Source: Prevotellaceae bacterium UBA1743
Lineage (GTDB): Bacteria; Bacteroidota; Bacteroidia; Bacteroidales; Bacteroidaceae
Direction of reading: 5' to 3'
DNA: 30,118 nt
Assembly: GCA_002314945.1 (NCBI GenBank)
Contig: DCHV01000099.1
Coordinates: forward strand, 3,379 to 33,496
The translations under genes and the position numbers were made by a program. The notes under the pieces were generated by a model. That model had not been told where the DNA came from, ran no database searches, and saw nothing but the letters and a program-made list of their open reading frames with translations. The first letter of the stretch is position 1. Each line of letters begins with the position of its first letter. Positions 7,112 to 15,274 of this stretch are shown here, piece after piece.

Positions 7112-9169
7112 ATGGACAAGAAATTCAAGAGAACGACAGTGACCACAGCGTTGCCCTACGCCAATGGCCCTATTCATATTGGGCATTTGGCAGGTGTATA
7201 TGTGCCAGCCGACATCTATGTGCGTTACTTGCGTCTGAAGGAACGCGAGGTGCTCTTTGTAGGAGGTAGCGACGAACATGGAGTGCCTGTCACTATCCGT
7301 GCACGTAAGGAGGGCATTTCGGTACAGGATGTAGTGGATCGTTATCACAATCTCATCAAAGACTCTTTTCAGAAGTTTGGTATATCTTTCGACGTATATT
7401 CACGTACGACCAGTGAAACACACCATAAGTTGGCAAGTGATTTCTTTCGTAAGTTGTACGATGAGGGAAAGTTCATAGAGCAGGTAAGCGAACAGTTCTA
7501 CGACGAACAGACAGGGCATTTTCTTACCGACCGTAACATACGAGGCGAGTGCCCCCGTTGCCATGCACCTGAGGCTTATGGCGACCAGTGTGAGAAATGT
7601 GGTGCCACGCTGAGTCCCGAAGAACTCATCAATCCCTACAATGCTGAAACAGGCAATCCCTTGGTGAAGCGTGAGACAAAACATTGGTATCTACCTCTGG
7701 ACAAGGATCAGCCTTGGTTGGAGAAATGGATTCTGGAGGATCACAAAGAATGGCGTCCCAATGTGTACGGACAATGCAAGAGTTGGTTGGATGGAGGCCT
7801 CCGTCCACGTGCTGTCACCCGCGACCTCGAATGGGGAATTCCTGTTCCGGTAGAGGGAGCCGAGGGAAAGGTACTCTATGTGTGGTTCGATGCTCCCATA
7901 GGCTATATCAGCAATACAAAAGAATTGTGCGACAATCATCCCGAGTGGGGGAATTGGGAAACATGGTGGAAGGATCCTGAGACGCGTCTCATCCATTTCA
8001 TTGGCAAGGACAATATCGTATTCCATTGCATTGTTTTCCCTGCTATGCTCAAGGCGCATGGCGATTACATTCTCCCCGACAATGTTCCGAGCAATGAATT
8101 CCTCAATCTGGAGGGCAACAAGATTTCCACCAGTCGCAACTATGCTGTATGGCTCAACGAATATCTCGAGGAACTGCCCAATCGTCAGGATGAGTTGCGC
8201 TATGTACTCACTGCCAATGCTCCCGAAACGAAGGACAATGATTTCACTTGGGCCGATTTCCAGGCACGTTGCAACAATGAGTTGGTGGCTATCTATGGTA
8301 ATTTCGTGAATCGTGCACTTCAATTGACCCAGAAATATTACGACGGATTGGTACCTGCCTGCGGTGAACTGAACGAATATGACCGTGAGACCTTGGCTGA
8401 GTTCGGTGATGTGAAGTCACGTTTGGAGAATCTGATAGAAAATTTCAAGTTCCGTGAGGCACAGAAGGAAGCTATGAATTTGGCTCGTATCGGTAACAAA
8501 TACATTGCCGACTGTGAACCTTGGAAAGTGATCAAGACCGATCCAGAACGAGTAAAAACGATTATATACATTAGTTTGCAGTTGACGGCCAATTTAGCCA
8601 TCGCCTTCGAACCATTCCTTCCCTTCAGCAGCAAGCGTCTCCGCGAGATGCTGAATATGGATACCTTCAGTTGGGAGTGTTTGGGACAGACCGATTTGTT
8701 ACCTACAGGTAAACAATTGGCGCAACCCTCTCTCCTCTTCAGCAAAATAGAGGACGATGTTGTACAGGCTCAAATCAAGAAATTGGAGGATACAGTCAAA
8801 GCCAATGAAGCCGCTTCATACAAGGCTGCCCCTGTGAAGGAGAACATCCCCTTTGAGGACTTTGAGAAACTCGATATCCGTGTCGGTCTGGTCAAGGCAT
8901 GTGAGAAAGTAAAAAAGAGCAAAAAACTTCTCAAGTTTACCCTTGATGATGGTTCGGGTACCGATCGAACCATTCTGAGTGGTATCGCACAATGGTACGA
9001 GCCTGAGCGATTGGTGGGAAAGCGTGTATTGTTCATTGCCAACTTGGCTCCACGCAAGATGATGGGCGAGGAGAGTTGTGGTATGATATTGAGTGCTGTC
9101 AACTACAATGGCAACTTGAGCGTGACCACTACCCTCGATGACGTGAAGGGTGGAAGTCAGGTAGGATAA
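7112..9169 (+). CDS. metG: Methionyl-tRNA synthetase MetG with C-terminal tRNA-binding domain
   Basis: MetG charges tRNA(Met) and initiator tRNA. The 685-residue protein has the class I HIGH motif within GPIHIGHLAG (residues 19-28), a zinc knuckle CPRCHAPEAYGDQCEKC (about residues 147-163), and the KMSKS-equivalent read as KISTS (about residue 337), a form I expect in Bacteroidetes enzymes. The anticodon-binding helical domain occupies about residues 390-550. A C-terminal OB-fold (EMAP/Trbp111-like) runs from FEDFEKLDIRVGLV to the end, with FIANLAPRKMMGEESCGMIL. A promoter lies just upstream. It precedes the polysaccharide cluster by 16 bp, so read-through into the flippase gene is likely. 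Confidence 0.98.
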   Translation: MDKKFKRTTVTTALPYANGPIHIGHLAGVYVPADIYVRYLRLKEREVLFVGGSDEHGVPVTIRARKEGISVQDVVDRYHNLIKDSFQKFGISFDVYSRTTSETHHKLASDFFRKLYDEGKFIEQVSEQFYDEQTGHFLTDRNIRGECPRCHAPEAYGDQCEKCGATLSPEELINPYNAETGNPLVKRETKHWYLPLDKDQPWLEKWILEDHKEWRPNVYGQCKSWLDGGLRPRAVTRDLEWGIPVPVEGAEGKVLYVWFDAPIGYISNTKELCDNHPEWGNWETWWKDPETRLIHFIGKDNIVFHCIVFPAMLKAHGDYILPDNVPSNEFLNLEGNKISTSRNYAVWLNEYLEELPNRQDELRYVLTANAPETKDNDFTWADFQARCNNELVAIYGNFVNRALQLTQKYYDGLVPACGELNEYDRETLAEFGDVKSRLENLIENFKFREAQKEAMNLARIGNKYIADCEPWKVIKTDPERVKTIIYISLQLTANLAIAFEPFLPFSSKRLREMLNMDTFSWECLGQTDLLPTGKQLAQPSLLFSKIEDDVVQAQIKKLEDTVKANEAASYKAAPVKENIPFEDFEKLDIRVGLVKACEKVKKSKKLLKFTLDDGSGTDRTILSGIAQWYEPERLVGKRVLFIANLAPRKMMGEESCGMILSAVNYNGNLSVTTTLDDVKGGSQVG

Positions 9170-9185
9170 TCGTTTTTCCCGCTCC

Positions 9186-10625
9186 GTGAGGCAAGGGCTG
9201 AAAGATAAGGCTGCGAAAGGCTTCCTCTGGGGAGGCTTGAACAACGGCATGGTGCAACTGATAGGAGCATTGTTCGGCATTGTTCTGCTTCAGTTGCTCA
9301 CTCCTCAGGACTATGGAAAGATCGCGATGCTGATGGTATTTGCCAATCTTGCGAGTACATTGCAAGAGAGTGGTTTCACAGCAGCGTTGTGTAACTTACG
9401 CAATCCATCTGACAACGATTACAATGCCGTCTTCTGGTTCAATATTGGCATTTCCGCTCTGCTCTATCTTGTCTTGTATGCGTGCGCCCCATTGATTGCA
9501 AGGTTTTACAACGATCCCGACCTCTTGCCTCTAAGCCGCTATCTGTTCCTGGGCTTTTTTATCAGCAGTTGGGGCACCGTACAACGGGCTTATCTCTTCA
9601 TTCATCTCATGAACAGGGAGAGTTGCATCATAGCTATCACTTCGCTCATCGTTTCCGGATTGGTTGGGGTAGGCATGGCATGGTGCAAAATGGCATATTG
9701 GGGATTGGCCACACAGCAAATACTTTTCATCACGGTGGTGGCACTTATGAATTGGTGCTATTCTCCGTGGCGTCCTTCGTTGCATATCGATTTCCGTCCT
9801 GCATGGCGGATGTTTGGCTTTAGCTGGAAGTTGTTGCTTACCAATATTGTAAACAATCTGAGCAGCAATGCCTTCGGATTTCTCTTGGGCAAGTTCTACG
9901 GAGATTATTCAGCGGGAGTGTATGGCACGGCCCGTAAATGGAATGATATGGGATCCAACACTATCAACGGGATGCTCACGGGAGTTGCCCAACCTGTCTT
10001 GTCTCAGGTGCGAGAGGATTCGGATCGCTATCGTCAGGTCTTTCGCAAAATGCTCCGTTTTGTTTCCTTCGTCTCTTTTCCCTGTTTGTTGGGGATAGGA
10101 CTTATCGCGCGTGAGTTTCTTCTCCTCATTGCAGGACCGAAATGGGAAGAAAGCGCAGGTCTGTTGTCTCTCATTTGTATATATGGAGCAATTTTTCCCT
10201 TGCTTACCCTTTATAGTCAGATGACTATCAGTCAGGGACGAAGTCAGATAAATATGTGGTGTACTCTCGTTCAGAGTACACTCATTCTCGTTGGACTTGT
10301 ACTGATGCGTCCCTATGGCGTGTATGCCATGGTGGGCTGTTTCATATTTATCAATGTCGTGTGGCTGTTCGTGTGGCAGTATTTCGCATGGCGTCTTATT
10401 GGTCTGCGGCTATTCTCTGCCTTGTCCGATGTACTCCCCTTCCTTTTGGTCAGTATCATTGCGATGGTTATCACATGGTGGATCACCCGTCCCATAGAAA
10501 ACTTGTGGTTGCTTCTCTGTAGCAAGGTCGTGCTGGCTTTTGCCTTGTATTTGGGTTTCATGTGGATGTGCAGAGCCCGTATCTTGCGCGAGAGTTGGGG
10601 GTATCTAATACATCATAAGGTATGA
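9186..10625 (+). CDS. MOP-superfamily polysaccharide flippase (Wzx/PST type)
   Basis: Proteins of this family move lipid-linked sugars across the inner membrane for lipopolysaccharide O-chain or capsule synthesis. The 479-residue protein begins KDKAAKGFLWGGLNNGMVQLIGALFG and QLLTPQDYGKIAMLMVF, matching the PST (TuaB/WzxC-like) N-terminal pattern with the first two membrane helices and the LTP-DYG loop. About 12 to 14 hydrophobic segments follow, with a soluble loop containing YGTARKWNDM near the middle. The start is GTG at 9186; no nearby ATG gives the conserved N-terminus. It begins the polysaccharide cluster, 16 bp after metG, and its stop overlaps the next ATG as ATGA. Confidence 0.9.
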   Translation: MRQGLKDKAAKGFLWGGLNNGMVQLIGALFGIVLLQLLTPQDYGKIAMLMVFANLASTLQESGFTAALCNLRNPSDNDYNAVFWFNIGISALLYLVLYACAPLIARFYNDPDLLPLSRYLFLGFFISSWGTVQRAYLFIHLMNRESCIIAITSLIVSGLVGVGMAWCKMAYWGLATQQILFITVVALMNWCYSPWRPSLHIDFRPAWRMFGFSWKLLLTNIVNNLSSNAFGFLLGKFYGDYSAGVYGTARKWNDMGSNTINGMLTGVAQPVLSQVREDSDRYRQVFRKMLRFVSFVSFPCLLGIGLIAREFLLLIAGPKWEESAGLLSLICIYGAIFPLLTLYSQMTISQGRSQINMWCTLVQSTLILVGLVLMRPYGVYAMVGCFIFINVVWLFVWQYFAWRLIGLRLFSALSDVLPFLLVSIIAMVITWWITRPIENLWLLLCSKVVLAFALYLGFMWMCRARILRESWGYLIHHKV

Positions 10626-11527
10626 ACATCGCATATCTCATCTCAGCCCACATCGATGCGCCTCAGTTGAAGCGTCTCATCGATGCATTGCATACCGATG
10701 CAGAGTTTTTTGTGCATATCGATCTGAAATCCGACTTGTCCCAGTTCACTCGTATTATTACTAATCCTCACGTACATTTCATTTCTCAGCGTGTCGATGT
10801 GGTATGGGGAACGATGGTAGAGGTGGAGTATCAGATGAATCTTCTCAGCGAGGCAGTTCGGTTCCCCATTCATTTCGACCGTATCTTTTTCCTCAGTGGA
10901 ATGGATTATCCATTATGGACCCCAGGCCAGATCACAGAGTGGTTGGAGACTCAACCTGAGAAGGAGTTTTTGCAGGGTTTTTGCATGGATACTCCCTTGC
11001 TTAGTGCGGCTCAGCGTACTCAATACGAGACAGCCCGTCCTTTCAGCCGCCATCGTCGTTGGGCTATCTTGCGTAGGAAGATGGGACGTGCTTTTGGCAT
11101 ACGCAAGCCATTCCGTTTCATGGTGGAAGGCAAGCAGTGGCGTTTGTTCAAAGGTAGCGCTTGGTGGTGTATTTCACAGGAGTTGGCTGCCTTTTTGTGT
11201 GAGTCCTATCATACTCAAAGGGAAGTGATAGCATATTTCCGTGATAGCTTCTGCCCAGCTGAAACCCTCATCCAGAGCATTGCTTTCAACGATCCGTATT
11301 GGGCGCCTCGTTGTATTCTCACCGAGGGCGCATATCCCGGTTTGGCAGCCCTTACCCCTCTGCATTTCATCGACTACGATCCTGTGATACAAGTGATGGA
11401 GATAGATGACTACAATCGTCTGCGTGCAAGTGGAAAGATGTTTTGTCGCAAGGTGGTGAGCGGAAAAAGCGACACGTTGGTGGATCGGTTGCAAAAAGAT
11501 GCTTCTAATCAAGATGTCAGGCCATGA
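10622..11527 (+). CDS. GT14-family glycosyltransferase (Core-2/I-branching enzyme type)
   Basis: GT14 (Branch domain) enzymes in animals add beta-1,6-GlcNAc branches or xylose; bacterial homologues act on surface glycans with unknown specificity. The 301-residue protein opens with MNIAYLISAHIDAPQLKRLI, then FFVHIDLKSD, VVWGTMVEVEYQMNLL, FFLSGMDYPL, and later FKGSAWWCISQELAAFL and SFCPAETLIQSI, which matches the family order: the donor-binding HxD and W-G, S-D-P, GS-W and -P-E motifs. It lacks a signal peptide or membrane anchor, so it should act in the cytoplasm on a lipid-linked acceptor. It overlaps both neighbours by 4 bp (ATGA), so the three genes are translated together. Confidence 0.9.
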   Translation: MNIAYLISAHIDAPQLKRLIDALHTDAEFFVHIDLKSDLSQFTRIITNPHVHFISQRVDVVWGTMVEVEYQMNLLSEAVRFPIHFDRIFFLSGMDYPLWTPGQITEWLETQPEKEFLQGFCMDTPLLSAAQRTQYETARPFSRHRRWAILRRKMGRAFGIRKPFRFMVEGKQWRLFKGSAWWCISQELAAFLCESYHTQREVIAYFRDSFCPAETLIQSIAFNDPYWAPRCILTEGAYPGLAALTPLHFIDYDPVIQVMEIDDYNRLRASGKMFCRKVVSGKSDTLVDRLQKDASNQDVRP

Positions 11528-12537
11528 AGGAACGTAATCACGCTTTTGATTTTTTGTGTGGGCTCTGTATCTTACGCATGGTGATGCTCCACATTATGCA
11601 GTTCACTGGTGAAGCTCAACAGGAGTGGTGGCGTCTCGTCATGGAATGGAGTTTCTTTTTCATGAGTTTCTTCTTTTTCAAAGCCGGATATTTCTGCAAA
11701 TCGGTTGCGGGTAATTCACGTGCCTACATTCTTGATCGTGTGCGTCGTTTGCTGGTTCCCTATCTTACTTGCGGTTTGATAGGAGACGCTCTGTATGCAT
11801 TCTTTCTGCCTTTTCTCATTCATCGCTATCATGAACCCGTAGAACCTCTCGAATGGTCACACGTATGGGAAAACAGTTCCTTTTATGGCAATACCCCAGT
11901 GTGGTTCCTCTTCTCGTTTTTTATAGCTTATCTGATGGTTCATTACATCGAGAAAATACGTTATGTACATTGGATTGTTCTCGGATTCCCCTTGCTTAGT
12001 TATTTTATGTGGAAATGGGGAAATCCTCTATGGATGAGTCTCAACAACGTATTCATGGGCGTATTCTTTTTCTATCTTGGTCGCGTATGGCATAGGTTGA
12101 TGAATCAGTTTGGAGCGCGTGCTATGCGCATGGTTTCGTGTGCCATGGTGCTTGCCTTTGCGGCAGCCAATGTGCTATGGCACGGAGAATATACGATGAG
12201 CAACAACCGATTCACAGGTGATTTCTTACCCACGATAATCAACACGACCATGATTCTCTGTGGCTTGGCAGGCGTGTTGCTCACGCTTCCCTTGCCCCGT
12301 ATTCCAGTCATCAATTTTATCGGGGAGCATTCCATGGTCTTTTTCGTGTGCCATTATCCCCTGTTGTATTTCAGCAAGTTCTTACATTTGAGTTTTGGGC
12401 GTAGCATTTATGGCCGCCCCGACGAAACAATATTCCTAATTCCCGTCATTTTGGGCCTTTGTGCTTGGTTCGTACCATATTTCGAGCGTGTACCTTGGTT
12501 GAGCGGGCGATGGAATCATGTAATCGAATATAAATAA
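11524..12537 (+). CDS. Acyltransferase family 3 membrane protein (fucose 4-O-acetylase-like)
   Basis: Family 3 acyltransferases move acetyl or similar acyl groups to sugars of surface glycans from within the inner membrane. The 337-residue protein starts ERNHAFDFLCGLCILRMVMLHIM, matching the family pattern of R--FDFLRG-ai--Vv--H with the membrane histidine, and has FFFKAGYFCK and GNTPVWFLFSFFIAYL, typical of the O-acetylase branch. About ten hydrophobic segments are visible. The conserved FLRG arginine is replaced by cysteine (FLCG), although other Bacteroidetes members vary here. The start codon overlaps the GT14 gene by 4 bp. It probably acetylates the glycan built by its neighbours; the acceptor is unknown. 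Confidence 0.85.
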   Translation: MKERNHAFDFLCGLCILRMVMLHIMQFTGEAQQEWWRLVMEWSFFFMSFFFFKAGYFCKSVAGNSRAYILDRVRRLLVPYLTCGLIGDALYAFFLPFLIHRYHEPVEPLEWSHVWENSSFYGNTPVWFLFSFFIAYLMVHYIEKIRYVHWIVLGFPLLSYFMWKWGNPLWMSLNNVFMGVFFFYLGRVWHRLMNQFGARAMRMVSCAMVLAFAAANVLWHGEYTMSNNRFTGDFLPTIINTTMILCGLAGVLLTLPLPRIPVINFIGEHSMVFFVCHYPLLYFSKFLHLSFGRSIYGRPDETIFLIPVILGLCAWFVPYFERVPWLSGRWNHVIEYK

Positions 12538-12545
12538 ATTCTGAT

Positions 12546-13352
12546 ATGAATATGAATAATCTTGAAAAATACCTTCAGGATCATCTTTCAGAACTTCAGC
12601 ACAAGGAACTGGAAATATTATGTGCGATTAAAGATGTATGTGAAAAGAATGGCATAGAGTACTGGCTCGATGGAGGGACCTGCCTTGGTGCCGTACGTCA
12701 TCAGGGTTTCATACCCTGGGACGACGACATCGACATTGCAATGCGCAAAGATGACTTACCTCGTTTTGTTGAAGCTGCAAAAAGAGATTTACCTGATGGA
12801 TTGTTTGTGCAGACGATGGATACCGATCCCTCATGCCGGCTTCCTATTGTCAAGGTACGTGATATGAATTCCCTGATTGTTGAGTTTGGTGATGATTTTC
12901 GGAGAAATTATCAGAAAGGGATTTTTGTAGATATATTCCCAATGATACCGTATCCTGATGTATCACATCAATTTTGCAAAAAAATAGTAAAGGAATACTG
13001 TCGTGCCAATGCGATATTGAAGCAACAACATACCTATTCATGGCGTTCTGTGGCTGAATTATTTGGGTTTGGAGGCAAAAGAATCTTGTGTGCATTTATC
13101 TGGAGGGTTGCTCAACAGCTATTGCCGTGCAAGACCTATTTCAGCAATACCATCGAAACCAACGGATATGGAATTATGCATAGAGCTGATACTATTTTCC
13201 CGACAAGTAAGATTCTTTTCGAGGGGGAAGAATTTACTGCGCCCGCACACCCTGAACAGTATCTTTGCGATCTGTATGGAGACTATTTACAATTACCTCC
13301 TATGGAAAAACGCAAGGGACATGCGGCTTTCTATAAAGTGAAACTGGTATAG
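12546..13352 (+). CDS. LicD-family phosphotransferase
   Basis: LicD proteins transfer phosphocholine, phosphoribitol or related groups from a CDP-linked donor onto glycans; the eukaryotic relatives fukutin and FKRP transfer ribitol phosphate. The 268-residue product has the full signature YWLDGGTCLGAVRHQGF (residues 39-55) and IPWDDDIDIAM (residues 56-66), whose aspartates bind the metal ion and nucleotide. The C-terminal end PPMEKRKGHAAF also fits the family. It follows the acyltransferase by 8 bp. Its donor could be made by the opposite-strand cytidylyltransferase and SDR pair, with which it shares an AT-rich composition. No licA, licB or licC choline genes are in the window, which argues against phosphocholine as the sole reading. 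Confidence 0.93.
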   Translation: MNMNNLEKYLQDHLSELQHKELEILCAIKDVCEKNGIEYWLDGGTCLGAVRHQGFIPWDDDIDIAMRKDDLPRFVEAAKRDLPDGLFVQTMDTDPSCRLPIVKVRDMNSLIVEFGDDFRRNYQKGIFVDIFPMIPYPDVSHQFCKKIVKEYCRANAILKQQHTYSWRSVAELFGFGGKRILCAFIWRVAQQLLPCKTYFSNTIETNGYGIMHRADTIFPTSKILFEGEEFTAPAHPEQYLCDLYGDYLQLPPMEKRKGHAAFYKVKLV

Positions 13353-13437
13353 ATTGATTGTGTTTTACAATAGTTGGAATCCGTACTATTGGTCCTTTTG
13401 GAGACACACACACTTTCTATTTAAGAGATGTGATATA

Positions 13438-14463
13438 TTAGCGCAAGATTTCTATAGTTCTTTTTATAGCATCATCCATTTCATAGATTGGATTAAATCC
13501 CAAACTTTTGATACGATTATTTGTGAGAATTGCCCGATTTGCAATCGAGAATCCTTTTTTCTCAATTTCCGAAGGTGGTTCAAAAATGACGTTTTTTCCA
13601 CAATTCAGCGCACAGAGTCGAGCAAAATCCTTTAGATGCATATTCGTTTTTTCGCTACTTACATTGTATGCGCAACCAATTTCTCCTTTCAAAAGGACTG
13701 TCAACAAGCCTACCACGGCATCAGCAACATACGTATATGAAAAATATTGGTCACCTTTGCTTTTCAAGATAATATCCTCACTGGCAAGAGCCTTTTTTAT
13801 AAATTGAGACGAAGCCTTTGAATCGTTTTCCAACATCGTAGGGCCAAAGATTCTACTCAGACGAACAATTTTCACCTTTGTGCCATGTTCTGCGATATAC
13901 GATTGACACAGGGCTTCAGACGTGCGTTTGGACTCGTTGTAACAGGCACGGGCGTTAGAAAGATTTAATCTACCATTATAGTCTTCTGTAAAGTCTTCAT
14001 CTCCAATGGCATCACCATATATTTCATTCGTGGAGGTATATATTACCATAGCATTACATCTGTCTGCAAGGTCCAGCGCGTGCTCAACGCCTTTTATGTT
14101 GACCATTATTGTTTCTATTGGATACTTAGAATATGCCAAAGGGTGAGTATTGCTCGCCATAGGGATGATGTAATCAACCTTGATATTCTCAGGTAATTTC
14201 TGACAAACATCGTGTTCAATAAACTCAAAATTTGAATTCGAGAAATATGCTCCCAATCTTGACTTAGCCTTGTCTACGGAGCGGCCTATGGCTATCACTT
14301 TTACATCCTTCAATGCCATTAATGCATCTATCAACATGACACCGATCATTCCTGTTGCACCTGTGATGAGAAAGGTCTTTCCGAAAATGACGTCAATATC
14401 ATTGATCCTCAATATATTTCTTATATCCTCCTGGTAGAGAGGGTGCTTTCTATTCAATATCAT
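13438..14463 (-). CDS. NAD(P)-dependent extended SDR (epimerase/dehydratase family)
   Basis: This 341-residue protein has the Rossmann nucleotide site GATGMIG (residues 35-41) and the catalytic set ST at about 143-145 with YNESK (Tyr175, Lys179). An N-terminal extension of about 27 residues precedes the fold. The family includes UDP-sugar epimerases, dehydratases and reductases. Pairing with a cytidylyltransferase 25 bp upstream and a LicD gene converging on it suggests that it reduces or epimerises a sugar phosphate that becomes CDP-activated, as proposed for the pneumococcal abp1/abp2 (CDP-arabinitol) pair. That assignment is inference from context. GC content is clearly lower than in the flanking glycosyltransferase genes. 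It runs against the rest of the cluster and ends 85 bp from the licD stop. Confidence 0.88.
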   Translation of the reverse strand: MILNRKHPLYQEDIRNILRINDIDVIFGKTFLITGATGMIGVMLIDALMALKDVKVIAIGRSVDKAKSRLGAYFSNSNFEFIEHDVCQKLPENIKVDYIIPMASNTHPLAYSKYPIETIMVNIKGVEHALDLADRCNAMVIYTSTNEIYGDAIGDEDFTEDYNGRLNLSNARACYNESKRTSEALCQSYIAEHGTKVKIVRLSRIFGPTMLENDSKASSQFIKKALASEDIILKSKGDQYFSYTYVADAVVGLLTVLLKGEIGCAYNVSSEKTNMHLKDFARLCALNCGKNVIFEPPSEIEKKGFSIANRAILTNNRIKSLGFNPIYEMDDAIKRTIEILR

Positions 14464-14488
14464 ATTTACGTGAATACTATCTTTTCGT

Positions 14489-15196
14489 TTATTTTTCTCT
14501 TGAAATGTACCCTTTGAATATTTCTAAATCATCTTTTGTCGTGAGTTTGATGTTTTTGTCACTACCTGCTGCAAAATGAAGACGGACTCCAAGTTCTACC
14601 ATCATAGTGTTCGTATAGTGTGACCCATAGATGCCTATTTCCTTTTCGAACGCTTCGTGATATTTATTGTCAAGAAGCTCAAACTGATAAGCTTGGGGGG
14701 TAGATACTCGTCTTATTGTTTCTCTTGGTATGAATTGTGTTGTTGTCGTTTCGTCCTCTTTGTTTACAACAAATATTTGTTCATTGTAGGGCATGGATGT
14801 GACTGCATTTCCGTATTTCTGAGCCTTGTTGATTACATCCGTAAGAACTTCTGCATCAACCAATGGACGAATCCCATCATGGATAATAATGATATCATCC
14901 TTATTACATTTGTCTTCCAAATTGAAAACGCCATTTCTGATAGACTCCTGCCCAGACACCCCACCTTTGGTTATCCATTTTAGTTTTGTGATGTTGTATT
15001 GCTTCGCATAAGACCATACCACATTTTCCCAACCCTCAATGCAGACAACTTCAATAGCATCCACCATTGGATGTTTTTCAAAACCATCAAGCGTGTACAT
15101 CAAGACTGGCTTATCATACACGTTGATGAATTGCTTGGGGATACTTTGTCCCATCCTGTTACCCACTCCTCCAGCGATTATTATTGCTACATTCAT
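14489..15196 (-). CDS. IspD/TarI-family cytidylyltransferase (putative CDP-alditol synthase)
   Basis: These enzymes couple CTP to a polyol phosphate: methylerythritol phosphate (IspD) or ribitol phosphate (TarI, Bcs1). The 235-residue protein has the nucleotide loop IIAGGVGNRMGQSIPKQF (residues 6-23), GGVSGQESIRNGV (residues 78-90) and HDGIRPLVD (residues 106-114). IspD proper usually has HDAARP here, so the change suggests a polyol other than methylerythritol phosphate. The start at 15196 (MNVAIIIAGG) is chosen because the frame extended to 15448 adds residues unrelated to the family that lie antisense to the neighbouring gene, and because a TAACTTTG box sits 24 bp upstream. It is co-oriented with the SDR gene, 25 bp apart, and both are AT-rich. 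Confidence 0.88.
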   Translation of the reverse strand: MNVAIIIAGGVGNRMGQSIPKQFINVYDKPVLMYTLDGFEKHPMVDAIEVVCIEGWENVVWSYAKQYNITKLKWITKGGVSGQESIRNGVFNLEDKCNKDDIIIIHDGIRPLVDAEVLTDVINKAQKYGNAVTSMPYNEQIFVVNKEDETTTTQFIPRETIRRVSTPQAYQFELLDNKYHEAFEKEIGIYGSHYTNTMMVELGVRLHFAAGSDKNIKLTTKDDLEIFKGYISREK

Positions 15197-15219
15197 GATT
15201 AAAGTAATGTTTAATAATG

Positions 15220-15227
15220 CAAAGTTA
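15220..15227 (-). promoter_or_regulatory. -7 promoter element for the cytidylyltransferase-SDR pair
   Basis: On the minus strand TAACTTTG (plus-strand CAAAGTTA at 15220-15227) matches TAnnTTTG. The expected start near 15214 leaves a leader of about 18 nt before the ATG at 15196. No good TTTG lies 19-20 bp upstream, so the match rests on the -7 box alone. Confidence 0.55.
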
Positions 15228-15260
15228 ATCAATAAAAGTATAAGTTCCATTTTTTTTTCA

Positions 15261-15268
15261 TAATTTTG
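15261..15268 (+). promoter_or_regulatory. -7-like box immediately before the glycosyltransferase start
   Basis: TAATTTTG at 15261-15268 matches TAnnTTTG, but the ATG of the next gene is only six bases further on (15275). If used, the transcript would be leaderless or nearly so. No -33 TTTG is visible at the right distance. Confidence 0.4.
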
Positions 15269-15274
15269 CGCAAT

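Noticed and set aside
7112..9169. MetG KISTS in place of KMSKS as an oddity
   Set aside because: This form is expected in Bacteroidetes methionyl-tRNA synthetases, so I do not count it as unusual.
13353..13437. Small gene in the gap between licD and the SDR
   Set aside because: A short plus-strand frame exists from 13354, but it runs antisense into the SDR gene and has no motif; the gap is simply AT-rich.
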